A stretch of 42,036 nucleotides of DNA, taken from NCBI GenBank assembly GCA_000509105.1, contig BAIF02000072.1, positions 1 through 42,036 on the forward strand, given 5' to 3'. A program made the position numbers and the translations under genes. The notes under the pieces were generated by a model. The model saw only the letters and a program-made list of their open reading frames with translations, ran no database searches and was not told the DNA's origin. Shown here one piece after another: positions 17,216-27,020 of this stretch (its first letter is position 1; the number at the start of each line of letters is the position of its first letter). The stretch comes from Clostridiales bacterium VE202-21 (GTDB lineage Bacteria > Bacillota > Clostridia > Lachnospirales > Lachnospiraceae).

Positions 17216-18718
17216 TTGGTGAGGCGTACAATTGTGGAACTAAAAAACATACGCAAAGAGTTTCCGGGTGTAGTCGCATTGGATCAGGTCAATATGAAGA
17301 TACGCTCTTCCACAGTTCATGCACTGGTCGGTGAAAACGGAGCCGGCAAGTCAACACTGATGAAGATATTGTCGGGAACTTATACCGGTTATGGTGGAAC
17401 AGTCTTTTGTGAAGGAACAGAGATTCATATGAAGTCAGAGAAGGATGCCTATGCACAAGGAATTTCTATTGTTGCACAGGAATTGAACTATGTACCTGAG
17501 CTGACGATATCAGAGAACTTGTTTTTAGGGAGAGAACAGAAAAAAGGAAAATTATTTTTGAACAAAAAGGAGAGAAAGAAGCAAACAAAGGAATTATTAA
17601 AAATAATGAACCTGGATTATGACCCCGATGAAAAAATGGGAAATCTGAATGTGGCTCAGTGTCAGATGATTGAAATTCTGAAAGCAATTTCGAGAAACAG
17701 TAAAGTCATTATAATGGATGAGCCGACATCATCTCTGACAAGTGCGGAGACCGGCATTCTTTTTAAGACAGTATGCAAACTGAAAGAGACTGGGATTGCA
17801 TTCGTTTTTATCTCTCACAGGCTGGAAGAAGTCTTCGCACTCTGCGATGAATATACAGTTTTGCGCGACGGTAAGTGGATTGCATCGGGGGAAATAAAAG
17901 ACACTACGGAAGAGCAGCTTATATCTATGATGGTAGGGAGGGATATCGAAGATATCTATCCCCCAATTTCAGAACATAAGGATCGAATTGTGCTTGAAGT
18001 GAAGAATTTGACTAATGACGGGGTATTTCGAGACATTTCGTTCCGGGTTCATGAAGGAGAGATTTTCGGCCTTGCAGGTATGGTAGGCGCAGGGAGAAGT
18101 GAGATTGTTCAGACAATATTCGGATTGGATCATCTGGAAAAAGGAGAGATCCTGATGGAGGGAAAAGAGGTAAAGATACGCTCTGTCAAAAATGCAATAC
18201 GGCATGGGATTGCAATGGTGACGGAGGACAGAAGGACTTACGGATTTGTGGGTGTGAGATCGATAGAAGACAATATCAAACTTCCGAATGGGGATTTGTT
18301 TGCGAGAATAGGTTTCTGGAATGTAAAGCAGGTAAAGAAAAAGGGAAATGCTATTTGTTCGGAACTTTCAGTGAAAGCTCCGGGTATGAGTACACTTGCA
18401 GAGAATTTAAGCGGCGGAAACCAGCAGAAGGTAGTATTGGCAAAATGGCTTGTGCGGGATATTAAGCTTCTTATTTTAGATGAGCCGACAAGAGGGATTG
18501 ATGTAGGTGCAAAGGAAGAAATCTATTCCCTCATTACAGAGTTTGCGAGGCAGGGTATGGCAATTATACTCATCTCCTCTGATATGCCGGAAGTGCTTTC
18601 CATGAGCCATAGAGTAGGAGTGGTCGGTGACGGGAAATTGTTAAAAATTTTAGAGCGTGAGGATCTGGTTCAGGATAAAATTATGAAAATAATTGTGGAG
18701 GCGAAAGATGAAAAATAA
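17216..18718 (+). CDS. Ribose-type ABC sugar importer, ATP-binding subunit (double ABC)
   Basis: This 500-residue protein has two ABC domains and powers sugar import. The start is TTG 17216 (or GTG 17219), placed after GGAGGAG. The longer frame from 17120 would run through an operator and has no ribosome site, and the 500-residue length matches RbsA/XylG/MglA. The first half has Walker A GENGAGKST and Walker B IIMDEPTSSL with a weak signature motif (LNVAQCQMIEI). The second half has a degenerate Walker A (GMVGAGRSE), a good signature LSGGNQQKV and LLILDEPTRGIDVG. This asymmetry is normal for the family. The stop overlaps the permease start by 11 bases, which suggests translational coupling. 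Confidence 0.95.
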   Translation: MVRRTIVELKNIRKEFPGVVALDQVNMKIRSSTVHALVGENGAGKSTLMKILSGTYTGYGGTVFCEGTEIHMKSEKDAYAQGISIVAQELNYVPELTISENLFLGREQKKGKLFLNKKERKKQTKELLKIMNLDYDPDEKMGNLNVAQCQMIEILKAISRNSKVIIMDEPTSSLTSAETGILFKTVCKLKETGIAFVFISHRLEEVFALCDEYTVLRDGKWIASGEIKDTTEEQLISMMVGRDIEDIYPPISEHKDRIVLEVKNLTNDGVFRDISFRVHEGEIFGLAGMVGAGRSEIVQTIFGLDHLEKGEILMEGKEVKIRSVKNAIRHGIAMVTEDRRTYGFVGVRSIEDNIKLPNGDLFARIGFWNVKQVKKKGNAICSELSVKAPGMSTLAENLSGGNQQKVVLAKWLVRDIKLLILDEPTRGIDVGAKEEIYSLITEFARQGMAIILISSDMPEVLSMSHRVGVVGDGKLLKILEREDLVQDKIMKIIVEAKDEK

Positions 18719-19664
18719 GAAGAGATTATCATCGGGAGAGATATACAGAAAATACGGAATCGTACTTATCATGTTTTTTTTATTTATTGCATCGGCAGTC
18801 ATTAATCATAACTTTTTAAAACCCCAGAATTTGATTAACATATTAAAACAGATTTCTGTTGTTACCATTATTGCCTGCGGCGAGACGATGCTTATCGTAT
18901 CAGGCATGATTGACTTGTCAGCGGGATTTTTGTGTACAACATCAGCGTGCATTTCGGCGGGAATCCTTGCGGGAACGGGAAATCTACCGCTGGCGATACT
19001 GGCGGGTATCGCAATCGGATGTCTTTGCGGCTGGGTGAACGGATTTTTAATTACCCACTATAAACTACAGCCGTTTATTGCGACTCTGGCTATGACCTAT
19101 GTACTTCAGGGAATTGTTCAGATTTATACAAACGGGCAGACAATCGGAGGCGTGCAGAAAGCGAGACCATTGGGATATGGGGCAGTCCTCGGAATACCGG
19201 TTCCGGTTATCATTATGCTTGCTATGGTTGTAGTCATAGCGATATTGATGAAAAAGACAACATTCGGAACTTATATTTATGCTATCGGAGGAAGTGAGAA
19301 GGCGGCAATTGCCTCGGGCATTAATACGAAGCGCATAAAGAGGCTGATATTTACACTGAGCGGTGCACTGACAGGACTGGCAGGTGTAGTGCTGATGGCG
19401 CGTTTGATGGCGGGAATGCCTTCTGTGGGAGAAGGGTATGAGTTTGATGCTATTACTGCGGTGATTGTGGGCGGGACTAGCTTCTTAGGAGGAATCGGAA
19501 CGGTAACAGGAGCCTTGATCGGTTCGGTCATCGTAGGATTGATCAACAACATATTGAATCTGCTGCATGTATCCACCCAGTATCAGTTGATTGTGAAGGG
19601 GGTGCTAATCGCAGTGGCAGTGATTATTGATATTAAGACAAAAGAAAATAAAAAAAGTAAATAA
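18708..19664 (+). CDS. Ribose-type ABC sugar importer, permease subunit
   Basis: This 318-residue inner-membrane protein forms the sugar channel as a homodimer. The ATG at 18708 follows GGAGG, inside the end of the ATPase gene. Around eight to ten hydrophobic segments are visible (for example IVLIMFFLFIASAVI, VVTIIACGETMLIVSGMIDL and PLAILAGIAIGCLCGWVNGF). The family pattern GETMLIVSGMIDLSAG and the EAA-like loop (GSEKAAIASGINTKRIKRLIF, about residue 200) contact the ATPase. The C-terminus is short and basic. It matches RbsC/XylH-type permeases. Confidence 0.94.
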   Translation: MKNKKRLSSGEIYRKYGIVLIMFFLFIASAVINHNFLKPQNLINILKQISVVTIIACGETMLIVSGMIDLSAGFLCTTSACISAGILAGTGNLPLAILAGIAIGCLCGWVNGFLITHYKLQPFIATLAMTYVLQGIVQIYTNGQTIGGVQKARPLGYGAVLGIPVPVIIMLAMVVVIAILMKKTTFGTYIYAIGGSEKAAIASGINTKRIKRLIFTLSGALTGLAGVVLMARLMAGMPSVGEGYEFDAITAVIVGGTSFLGGIGTVTGALIGSVIVGLINNILNLLHVSTQYQLIVKGVLIAVAVIIDIKTKENKKSK

Positions 19665-19688
19665 ATAAAAATTAAGGAGGAAAAAACA

Positions 19689-20657
19689 ATGAAGAAAAAA
19701 TTAGCAGTGATGGTGGCGGGAATTATGGCATGTATGACGGTAATGACAGGATGCGGTACGGACAAGACAGGTGATACGGGCGAAACAGGTAAGAAAAGTG
19801 AAGGGTACTTAGTCGGATTTGCAAACAACAGTGATACGTACAATTATTGTGCAAAATTCAGAACGTATTTAAAAGAGATGACAGAGGCGAAAGGAATTGA
19901 TATTACGGTCACAGATGCGGGTGGAGATACAAATGTACAGAACGGACAAATTGATGATTTTATTGTACAGAACGTAAATGTAGTTTCAGCTATCAGCAAC
20001 GATCTGGACGGATCTATACCGGCTCTTGAGGCGGCGAAAAGCGCAGGACTTCCTTACATCTCATTTTTGACTACGGTTTCGGGCGGGGATGACTATGACG
20101 GATATATTTATGTTGGTTCTCCGAATTATGACGCGGGAAAAGCACAGGGTGAATACCTTCGAGAGGTATTTCCGGAAGGAGCATCTATCTTATACTTCAC
20201 AGGAGCACCAAACGACCAGCAGTATATTGACCGTAAACAGGGTCTGGAAGATGCTCTGAAAGGCAGTAATATTACAATTTTAGGTGAATATAACGTGGAA
20301 AACGCAAAAGATCTCGGAATGAGTACGGCGGATGACTGTCTGTTGTCATATGACAGTTTTGACGCAATTGTATGCCAGAATGACGATGCGGCATTGGGAG
20401 TTGTTGAGGCATTGAAATCTGCGGGAAAACAGGACAGCATTCAGGTGCTCGGTGTGGACGGAAGTGATGACGCACTGGAATCTATTAAAAACGGAGAAAT
20501 GACGATGACTTCTCTGCAGGATGCAAAAGCACAGGCAGAAGCGGGTGCTCAGATTTTCGAGGACCTGAAAAACGGGACAGATCCGGCAGATATCGAGGAT
20601 GTCAGCATTCCGTTTAAAATCGTCACAGCAGAAAATGTGGACGAGTATCTGAAATAA
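19689..20657 (+). CDS. Ribose-type ABC importer, sugar-binding lipoprotein
   Basis: This 322-residue surface lipoprotein captures the sugar. The signal peptide has a lipobox TVMTGC, so Cys21 should be lipidated, and an acidic, threonine- and glycine-rich linker follows. The mature part is a two-lobed periplasmic-binding-protein fold of the RbsB class (LVGFANNSDTYNYCAKFRTY, VVSAISNDLDGSIPALEAAK, AIVCQNDDAALGVVEALKSA, VLGVDGSDDALESIKNG). GGAGG lies before the ATG. The next genes are glycosidases, so the ligand may be a di- or oligosaccharide or a pentose. The fold alone does not settle this. Confidence 0.93.
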   Translation: MKKKLAVMVAGIMACMTVMTGCGTDKTGDTGETGKKSEGYLVGFANNSDTYNYCAKFRTYLKEMTEAKGIDITVTDAGGDTNVQNGQIDDFIVQNVNVVSAISNDLDGSIPALEAAKSAGLPYISFLTTVSGGDDYDGYIYVGSPNYDAGKAQGEYLREVFPEGASILYFTGAPNDQQYIDRKQGLEDALKGSNITILGEYNVENAKDLGMSTADDCLLSYDSFDAIVCQNDDAALGVVEALKSAGKQDSIQVLGVDGSDDALESIKNGEMTMTSLQDAKAQAEAGAQIFEDLKNGTDPADIEDVSIPFKIVTAENVDEYLK

Positions 20658-20710
20658 TCCGATAAAGCAGTCCATTCAGAAAGACAGCGCAAGAAAGAAG
20701 GTAAAAGGAG

Positions 20711-23140
20711 ATGGCGAATTACAAAGACAGCAGCCTTCCGGTGGAGGAAAGGCTTAAGGACCTAATGCAGAGAATGACATTTGAGGAGAAAATCGATCAG
20801 ATTACATGTCTTGTGACAATCACGGAGGAGATTCCTGATTTTAAGGAATATGTACCAAACGGAATAGGGAATGTTGGCGCATTTACTGTGGCAGACAGTG
20901 TAGAAGAAATTGTGAAGTACGCGGACAAATTACAGAGATATCTGGTAAATGAGACAAGGCTCGGAATTCCAGCACTGATTCATTGTGAAGCGTGTGCGGG
21001 GGCACAGTATACGGAGGCTGATGTATTTCCTAGTGCAATCGCTCAGGCGTCTACGTTTGACCCGGCGATTGTGGAGCAGATGGCGGATATCATACGCCGC
21101 CAGATGCTATATGTGGGATTTCGACAGGCACTCTCTCCTGTGATGGACGTGGACAGGGATCCGAGGTGGGGAAGAATGACAGAGACATACGGAGAAGATG
21201 CGGCTCTTGTATCGGCGATGTCGAGTGCCTTTGTCAGAGGGATTCAGTCAGAGGATATGAAAAAAGGTATTTTGGCAACGGCAAAACATTTTGCTGGGCA
21301 TGGCGTCACAGAGGGTGGAATCAATATGGGGCGCAATCTTGTTTCGGAGAGAGATCTTCTGGAAATTCACTGCAAACCTTTCCAGTGTGCAATAACGGAA
21401 GCCAATTTGAAGAGTGTTATGAATTCATATGGTTCCATCGATGGGGAACCGGTTGTGGGATCGAAAAAGATGCTTACAGAAATACTGAGAAATGCGCTTG
21501 GTTTCCGTGGATTTGTTGTCTCTGACTATCTCTCAGTGGACCGTCTGGTAGACCCATTTTCGGTGGCCGCCACATTTGAAGAGGCCGGAATTCAGGCAAT
21601 TGAGGCCGGGCTGGATGTAGAGTATCCGAGACCGAAAGGGTTCCATTACTGCATGAAAGAAGCGGTAAATGACGGGCGACTGAGCATATCTGTGATCGAT
21701 CAGGCGGTGGAGAGAGTTCTGAGAATGAAGTTTGAAATGGGTATTTTTGAAAACCCTTATCCGGATTTAAGAAAACTAAAAAAGACATTACATTTAGAAG
21801 AAACAGAGCGGCTGAATGAGAAGATAGCGGAGGAAAGTTTTATTTTATTGAAAAATGAGAACAAAGTTCTTCCACTGTCAAAACAGATAAAAAAACTTGC
21901 GGTAGTTGGTCCTCATGCGGACAACATCCGTAGCTTGTTCGGGACATTTTCTTATCCTGCAGTAATCGATATGACGATGTCCAGAGAGGAAGATGGGCAG
22001 GACTTTGAGGAACCGGGAGTCATTATCTATGATATTGATCAGGATTATATAGGACAGGTTCGTGATACCTCACCCAGGGTAAATAAGCGGATACAGAAAG
22101 ATTTTCCGAAAGCAAAAACACTTTATCAAAAATTAAAAGAATATCTTCCTAACACAGAGGTGGTATTTGCAAAGGGGATAAACTGTGCAGGAACTGAACT
22201 TGGCGGAATGGAAGAGGCAGTGCGTGCTGCGGCCGATTCCGATGTAGTCTTGCTGACGCTCGGAGGTAAAAATGGCTGGGGAAGTACTTCCACGGTTGGG
22301 GAGGGCGTGGATGCTACCGACATTGATCTGCCGGGAGCACAGGAGGAATTTGCGAGAAAAATTTACGGATTACATAAGAAAACAGTCGTACTTCATTATG
22401 ACGGACGTCCCCTGTCAAACGAGTTTACCGCGTCACATTTCAATGCTATCGTGGAAGTATGGCAGCCGGGAGAAATGGGAAGCAGCGCTCTGTGCAGATT
22501 GCTTTTCGGCGAGGTGAATCCGTCTGGGCGTCTTCCGGTCACTGTGGCAAGAAATGCAGGACAGCTTCCGATTTACTATGGCCTTCCGAGAGGAAGCGGC
22601 TATGTTGCAGCTGGGCACACCGGAATGATTCGGAATAAAAACGGATATATCAATGATACGGCAGAGCCTCTCTATTATTTCGGACATGGGTTGAGCTACA
22701 CTTCTTTTGAGTATTCTGATATGAAAATCGAGGAAAAGGTCGTTAGTGCGTCGTCTGTCATCAAGGTGGAAGCACGGATTAAAAATACAGGTGGCTGTGA
22801 CGGAACAGAAGTTGTCCAGATGTATTTTACAGATGCCGTATCGCAGATGGTGCGTCCGACAATGGAACTGGCCGGATTCGTGAGAGTGGAATTGAAAAAG
22901 GGCGAAGAAAAGAAAGTGCGGTTTGAGATGAAGGTGTCTCAGTTTGCCTTCTTGGACCGTGACATGCAATGGTTTGTGGAAAAGGGGAATTACATCATTT
23001 CGCTTGGAGCGTCCTGCAGGGATATCCGTCTTCAGGAACAGTTGCAAGTAGCTGACAGTGCAGTAATCGACGGTAGAACGAGAGGATTTTATGCAAAGGC
23101 GGAAGTATTACAGAACATTAGCAGGAGGAGTAAGCCATGA
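20711..23140 (+). CDS. GH3 beta-glycosidase (beta-glucosidase or beta-xylosidase type)
   Basis: This 809-residue cytoplasmic enzyme removes terminal beta-linked glucose or xylose. The N-terminal barrel contains DVDRDPRWGRMTETYGED, the conserved KHFAGHG and the nucleophile Asp272 in FVVSDYLSV. The middle alpha/beta sandwich follows (AVVGPHADNIRSLFG, VLLTLGGKNGWG), then a C-terminal fibronectin-III-like domain (IKNTGGCDGTEVVQMYF). There is no signal peptide. The stop overlaps the next gene's ATG by four bases (ATGA), so both are co-translated. Pairing with an alpha-xylosidase suggests joint attack on xyloglucan oligosaccharides: one enzyme removes the xylose, the other then removes the exposed glucose. 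Confidence 0.94.
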   Translation: MANYKDSSLPVEERLKDLMQRMTFEEKIDQITCLVTITEEIPDFKEYVPNGIGNVGAFTVADSVEEIVKYADKLQRYLVNETRLGIPALIHCEACAGAQYTEADVFPSAIAQASTFDPAIVEQMADIIRRQMLYVGFRQALSPVMDVDRDPRWGRMTETYGEDAALVSAMSSAFVRGIQSEDMKKGILATAKHFAGHGVTEGGINMGRNLVSERDLLEIHCKPFQCAITEANLKSVMNSYGSIDGEPVVGSKKMLTEILRNALGFRGFVVSDYLSVDRLVDPFSVAATFEEAGIQAIEAGLDVEYPRPKGFHYCMKEAVNDGRLSISVIDQAVERVLRMKFEMGIFENPYPDLRKLKKTLHLEETERLNEKIAEESFILLKNENKVLPLSKQIKKLAVVGPHADNIRSLFGTFSYPAVIDMTMSREEDGQDFEEPGVIIYDIDQDYIGQVRDTSPRVNKRIQKDFPKAKTLYQKLKEYLPNTEVVFAKGINCAGTELGGMEEAVRAAADSDVVLLTLGGKNGWGSTSTVGEGVDATDIDLPGAQEEFARKIYGLHKKTVVLHYDGRPLSNEFTASHFNAIVEVWQPGEMGSSALCRLLFGEVNPSGRLPVTVARNAGQLPIYYGLPRGSGYVAAGHTGMIRNKNGYINDTAEPLYYFGHGLSYTSFEYSDMKIEEKVVSASSVIKVEARIKNTGGCDGTEVVQMYFTDAVSQMVRPTMELAGFVRVELKKGEEKKVRFEMKVSQFAFLDRDMQWFVEKGNYIISLGASCRDIRLQEQLQVADSAVIDGRTRGFYAKAEVLQNISRRSKP

Positions 23141-25500
23141 AATTTACAGAGGGATTCTGGGAAAAGAGCGAGGCTGCTCACGCATGTTATGCGGTACAGG
23201 CGTACGAAGTGGAAGAAATAGAAAACGGCATGAGGGTGATTGCTCCGTTCCGGACCATCTGCAGCCGCGCAGGCGCATTGGACGTCGGAACGCTGACGTT
23301 TGAGTTTACCTCAGCCGGCGAGGATATTATTTCCGTAAGATGTTTTCATTTTGAAGGATACGAAAAGAGAGAACCCCGGTTTATGCTGAATAGAGAAAAA
23401 TGTAAAGTAAATATAGACATCAGCGAGGATGAGGCGGTGATGTCAGCAGGGAATGTTAGTGTACATGTGGGACTAAAAGAGTTCTATATCAGCTACAAAA
23501 GAAACGGGAAAGATATGACATCATGTGGGTTTAAAAATGTCGGATACATGAGACATGACAGAAAAAATTCAACCAAGTACCCGGAGACAAATTATCTTGC
23601 TGAGGACTACAATCCTTATATTGTCTCAGAGTTTTCACTGGCAGCGGGAGAATGTGTTTATGGTCTTGGTGAAAGGTTTACCGCATTTGTAAAAAACGGT
23701 CAGACTGTAGACTGCTGGAACGAGGACGGGGGAACTTCATCGCAGATTAGTTACAAAAATATTCCGTTCTATATAACGAATAAAAATTACGGAATCTATG
23801 TGGATCACAGCACAGACGTGTCCTTTGAGGTTGCGAGCGAAAAGGTAGAAGCAGTCGGCGTCTCCGTAAAAGGAGAGGAGATGCGTTATTATGTGATTGG
23901 CGGAAGTTCTATGAAAAAAGTGATTGAGCACTATACGAGTCTGACGGGCAAACCGGCACTTCCTCCGGCATGGTCGTTCGGACTCTGGCTGAGTTCATCC
24001 TTCACGACTGATTATGATGAGAAAACTGTTAACTCATTTATCGAGGGGATGAAAGCGCGGGATCTGCCGTTTGACGTATTCCATTTCGACTGCTTTTGGA
24101 TGAGAGGCCTGCACTGGTGTGATTTTGAATGGAATGAGAAAACATTTCCGGATGTGAGGGGAATGTTAAAGCGATATAAAGACAAAGGGTTGAAAATATG
24201 CGTATGGATTAATCCCTATGTAGCACAGGGAACGGGATTCTTCCGGGAGGGGTTGAAGAAAGGCTATTTCCTAATGCGCGCCGATGGTTTGGGCGTAAAG
24301 CAGGTGGATAACTGGCAGCCTGGAATGGCAGTCATTGATTTTACGAACCCGGAAGCTGTGATTTGGTATCAGGAAAAACTGAAAGAACTGCTGGATATGG
24401 GAGTCGATTGTTTTAAATCAGATTTCGGTGAAAGGATTCCTGTTGATGTGACTTATGCAAACGGAGCAGATGCATGGGGAATGCATAATTATTATACATT
24501 ATTATATAATCAGACGGTATTTGAATTGTTAAAGAGAGAAAGAGGAGAAAAGGAGGCAGTTTTATTTGCCAGAAGTGCGACGGTGGGAGGCCAAAGATTC
24601 CCCGTACACTGGGGAGGCGACTGTACAGGCACATATGAATCTATGGCAGAATCATTGAGAGGCGGCCTTTCCTTTATGCTCTCCGGTTTCAGTTACTGGA
24701 GCCATGATATTGGTGGATTTGAACTGGCAGCCGATGCAGATGTATATAAAAGATGGCTGCAATTCGGGCTGCTTTCCACTCACAGCAGACTACATGGCTC
24801 CAAAAGCTACAGGGTGCCATGGTTGTTCGACGAAGAATCTGTGGAAGTGTGCAGAGAATTTACGAAACTGAAATTGAAGTTGATGCCTTACATCTACAGT
24901 ATGGCAGTGGAGTCGCACAAGACGGGAATTCCTGTGATGCGACCGATGATCCTGGAATATGAAAATGGTCCTGCAGTAAAATATCTCGATATGCAGTATA
25001 TGCTTGGAGACCGTCTTCTGGTAGCGCCGATTTTTAATAAAGAGGGAATCGGAGAGTATTATTTGCCGAAAGGTGTGTGGACGCACCTTCTGAACGGAGA
25101 ACGGAAAGAAGGAGGACGCTGGTACCGGGAAACATACGATTATCATTCCCTGCCTTTATTCGTGGCCGAGAATTCGCTTCTCCCGATGGGAAGCAATGAA
25201 AAAACAGCCGGGTATTCCTTCGCGGAAAATGTGCAGATCGGTATCTATGAATTACGGGAGGGAGAGAAAGCAGAATGCCGGATCCCCGACAAAGATGGTA
25301 ATATTGTGCTGAATGTGAGGGCATATGCGGATAAAGATAAGATTTATTTGTCTAGTTGTGGGAAAAATGAAAGGATAACATATGTACTTTACAATGTTCC
25401 TGAAATCCGGAGCATAAGTGGAGGGACGGTGCAGTACGATAAGGAGAGGCGAAGCGCTGTTGTTGCAGCGGACGGGGAGCAGTTGATTTTGGGGAAATAA
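23137..25500 (+). CDS. GH31 alpha-xylosidase (YicI type)
   Basis: This 787-residue cytoplasmic enzyme should release alpha-linked xylose from the non-reducing end, as in isoprimeverose. The nucleophile is Asp429 in FKSDFGERIP and the acid/base is Asp495 in HWGGDC. Their 66-residue spacing equals that of E. coli YicI (416 and 482). Strings nearly the same as in YicI, such as DCFWM, WCDFEW, KGLKICVWINPY and GFSYWSHDIGGFE, favour alpha-xylosidase over alpha-glucosidase. It begins inside the GH3 stop codon and ends the operon. No clear terminator follows; GAGG/CCTC at about 25530 is too weak. Confidence 0.94.
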   Translation: MKFTEGFWEKSEAAHACYAVQAYEVEEIENGMRVIAPFRTICSRAGALDVGTLTFEFTSAGEDIISVRCFHFEGYEKREPRFMLNREKCKVNIDISEDEAVMSAGNVSVHVGLKEFYISYKRNGKDMTSCGFKNVGYMRHDRKNSTKYPETNYLAEDYNPYIVSEFSLAAGECVYGLGERFTAFVKNGQTVDCWNEDGGTSSQISYKNIPFYITNKNYGIYVDHSTDVSFEVASEKVEAVGVSVKGEEMRYYVIGGSSMKKVIEHYTSLTGKPALPPAWSFGLWLSSSFTTDYDEKTVNSFIEGMKARDLPFDVFHFDCFWMRGLHWCDFEWNEKTFPDVRGMLKRYKDKGLKICVWINPYVAQGTGFFREGLKKGYFLMRADGLGVKQVDNWQPGMAVIDFTNPEAVIWYQEKLKELLDMGVDCFKSDFGERIPVDVTYANGADAWGMHNYYTLLYNQTVFELLKRERGEKEAVLFARSATVGGQRFPVHWGGDCTGTYESMAESLRGGLSFMLSGFSYWSHDIGGFELAADADVYKRWLQFGLLSTHSRLHGSKSYRVPWLFDEESVEVCREFTKLKLKLMPYIYSMAVESHKTGIPVMRPMILEYENGPAVKYLDMQYMLGDRLLVAPIFNKEGIGEYYLPKGVWTHLLNGERKEGGRWYRETYDYHSLPLFVAENSLLPMGSNEKTAGYSFAENVQIGIYELREGEKAECRIPDKDGNIVLNVRAYADKDKIYLSSCGKNERITYVLYNVPEIRSISGGTVQYDKERRSAVVAADGEQLILGK

Positions 25501-26016
25501 AAAACAGGAAGATTTTTGTATTCCCAAATGAGGAGAACCTCTCTAGCGAATGAAGCCTTCCTTAGATTTTTGAATATCTTTTTCCGCAGATTTCAATACA
25601 ATCTTGCATTTGATTTGTTTTTAGTCCATCTTTGCCAATACAGAACAATGATTATATGCAGATTTTAAGGAAACTCGATTTGAATCACCTAATTTCACAG
25701 CTCGTTTTTCAATACAGGTTATATATACTATGTCAAAATGCTCAAGTGTGATAAAGAAATACACAAGAAGCTGATAGGCAGCTGCCCACTATTCCTTAAA
25801 ATTAAAAGAAAATAAATAGAACTTCTCAGGCTTATATGGTAAAATGCAAATACAAATCGACAATCCAGAATTTAAGGGAAGAATGTTGTGTATAGTCGGC
25901 AACGGTCTACCCGTTTACGAGAGCTGTGAATGGATAAACCGTTTTATATTAATTTTATTGGATACGTTGGAGGCGTTAATACTACAAATATTTATTCGTT
26001 TAGAGGAGTGTTAAAA
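25501..26016. other. AT-rich intergenic region without a convincing gene
   Basis: This marks the change from the glycan locus to accessory DNA. On the minus strand near 25650-25720 a short protein-like piece (AVKLGDSNRVSLKSAYNHCS) has no start codon and is broken by stops, so it may be a decayed gene. Nothing else is supported. The open frame upstream of the HD gene (from 25930) lacks a ribosome site. Confidence 0.35.
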
Positions 26017-26505
26017 ATGTTAAATAAGTTACATTTATCAATGATAGAGTTATATCGTGGGGACGCAAAGAGGATTCAGCATTTTTGCAAGGTTCACAGT
26101 TATGCGAAACTAATTGCTGAAACAGAAAATGTAGATGGGAAATGTCTGTTCATTCTTGAAGCTGCAGCCCTGACTCACGACATAGGGATTCACATATGTG
26201 AAGAAAAGTATGGGGATTGTAGCGGAAAATTACAGGAAAAAGAAGGCCCTGCAATAGTAAAAAAGTTACTTAAAGATTTGGGGTTTGAAGATTACGTATC
26301 TGAAAGAGTTCAGTATCTGATAGCAAATCATCATACGTACGATAATATTGATGGAATAGACTATCAAATACTTGTTGAAGCGGATTTTCTTGTAAATATC
26401 ATGGAGGATAACCTGTCAAAAACAGCGGCTTTAAATGCGTATAATCATATTTTCAGAACAGAATGTGGAAAGCAGATTTGTAAAGTAATGTTTGGACTTT
26501 GTTAG
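26017..26505 (+). CDS. HD-domain phosphohydrolase-like protein
   Basis: This 162-residue soluble protein starts at the ATG after TAGAGGAG. The HD metal-binding pattern is visible: His27 (CKVHSYAKLIAE), His54-Asp55 (ALTHDIG), a later NHHTYD and Asp138 or so in VEADFLV. HD proteins hydrolyse phosphate esters such as nucleotides or cyclic nucleotides, but nothing in this sequence gives the substrate. It stands alone between the glycan locus and the repeat-rich spacer before the AAA/protease pair. Confidence 0.8.
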   Translation: MLNKLHLSMIELYRGDAKRIQHFCKVHSYAKLIAETENVDGKCLFILEAAALTHDIGIHICEEKYGDCSGKLQEKEGPAIVKKLLKDLGFEDYVSERVQYLIANHHTYDNIDGIDYQILVEADFLVNIMEDNLSKTAALNAYNHIFRTECGKQICKVMFGLC

Positions 26506-26743
26506 CCGTAAATTACTATTTGAGGGAAAAATTATTGGAAAATCTGCCAAAACATGAAGATGATGGATACTCAAAAAATGATCTTAAAGGTTTACGAATC
26601 AGTGAACCCGGAACGTATCCGTCAGCAAATGAAAAAACTAAATAAGAAGCCAATGGAAGAGGAAAAACAGAGGGCTGTAATCTGATTTCTGCAGATATAA
26701 ATCCGAATTTTTGATAGCCTTTACGGCAGAATTCACAGCAACG

Positions 26744-26763
26744 TTTACGACAAATTTACGACA
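26744..26763. repeat. TTTACGACA direct repeats, cluster 1
   Basis: Two exact copies (26744-26752 and 26755-26763) have an 11-base period. A one-mismatch copy (TTTACGGCA) lies at 26720-26728. The period of about one helical turn resembles protein-binding iterons or integrase arm sites. Confidence 0.6.
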
Positions 26764-26835
26764 TTTCGAAGATTACTTATAACGAGATACAAAGATCTAC
26801 GTGAAATTTTTGGCAAAATTGACCAAAAAAACTGC

Positions 26836-26868
26836 TTGCATAACCACATACAATGGGTTATAATAACC
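26836..26868 (+). promoter_or_regulatory. Promoter with overlapping palindrome
   Basis: TTGCAT (26836-26841), 17 bases and TATAAT (26859-26864) form a good promoter. The perfect inverted repeat GGTTAT-A-ATAACC (26856-26868) covers the -10, a typical operator placement. Downstream, the strong terminator at 27021-27046 would define a transcript of about 175 bases with no well-started ORF. Confidence 0.55.
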
Positions 26869-26959
26869 TATAGAATAGAATGAATTCTTCGGGGTCGAAA
26901 GGAAATCCAAAGTCTGGGAAGCCAGTAAACATAAGGGGTTCCGTGATTTGGAAAGGTGA

Positions 26960-26990
26960 TTTACGACAGATTTACGACAAATTTACGACA
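26960..26990. repeat. TTTACGACA direct repeats, cluster 2
   Basis: Three exact copies start at 26960, 26971 and 26982, again with an 11-base period. The cluster lies about 200 bases from cluster 1 and just before the terminator at 27021. Confidence 0.65.
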
Positions 26991-27020
26991 AATTATATTT
27001 GGATGAGTTTTGTTATGATA

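Noticed and set aside
25930..26016. Longer start for the HD-domain protein
   Set aside because: There is no ribosome site at 25930, whereas TAGAGGAG precedes ATG 26017.
26744..26990. CRISPR-like array from TTTACGACA repeats
   Set aside because: The repeat is nine bases with only two-base gaps, there are no spacers of 30-40 bases and no cas genes.
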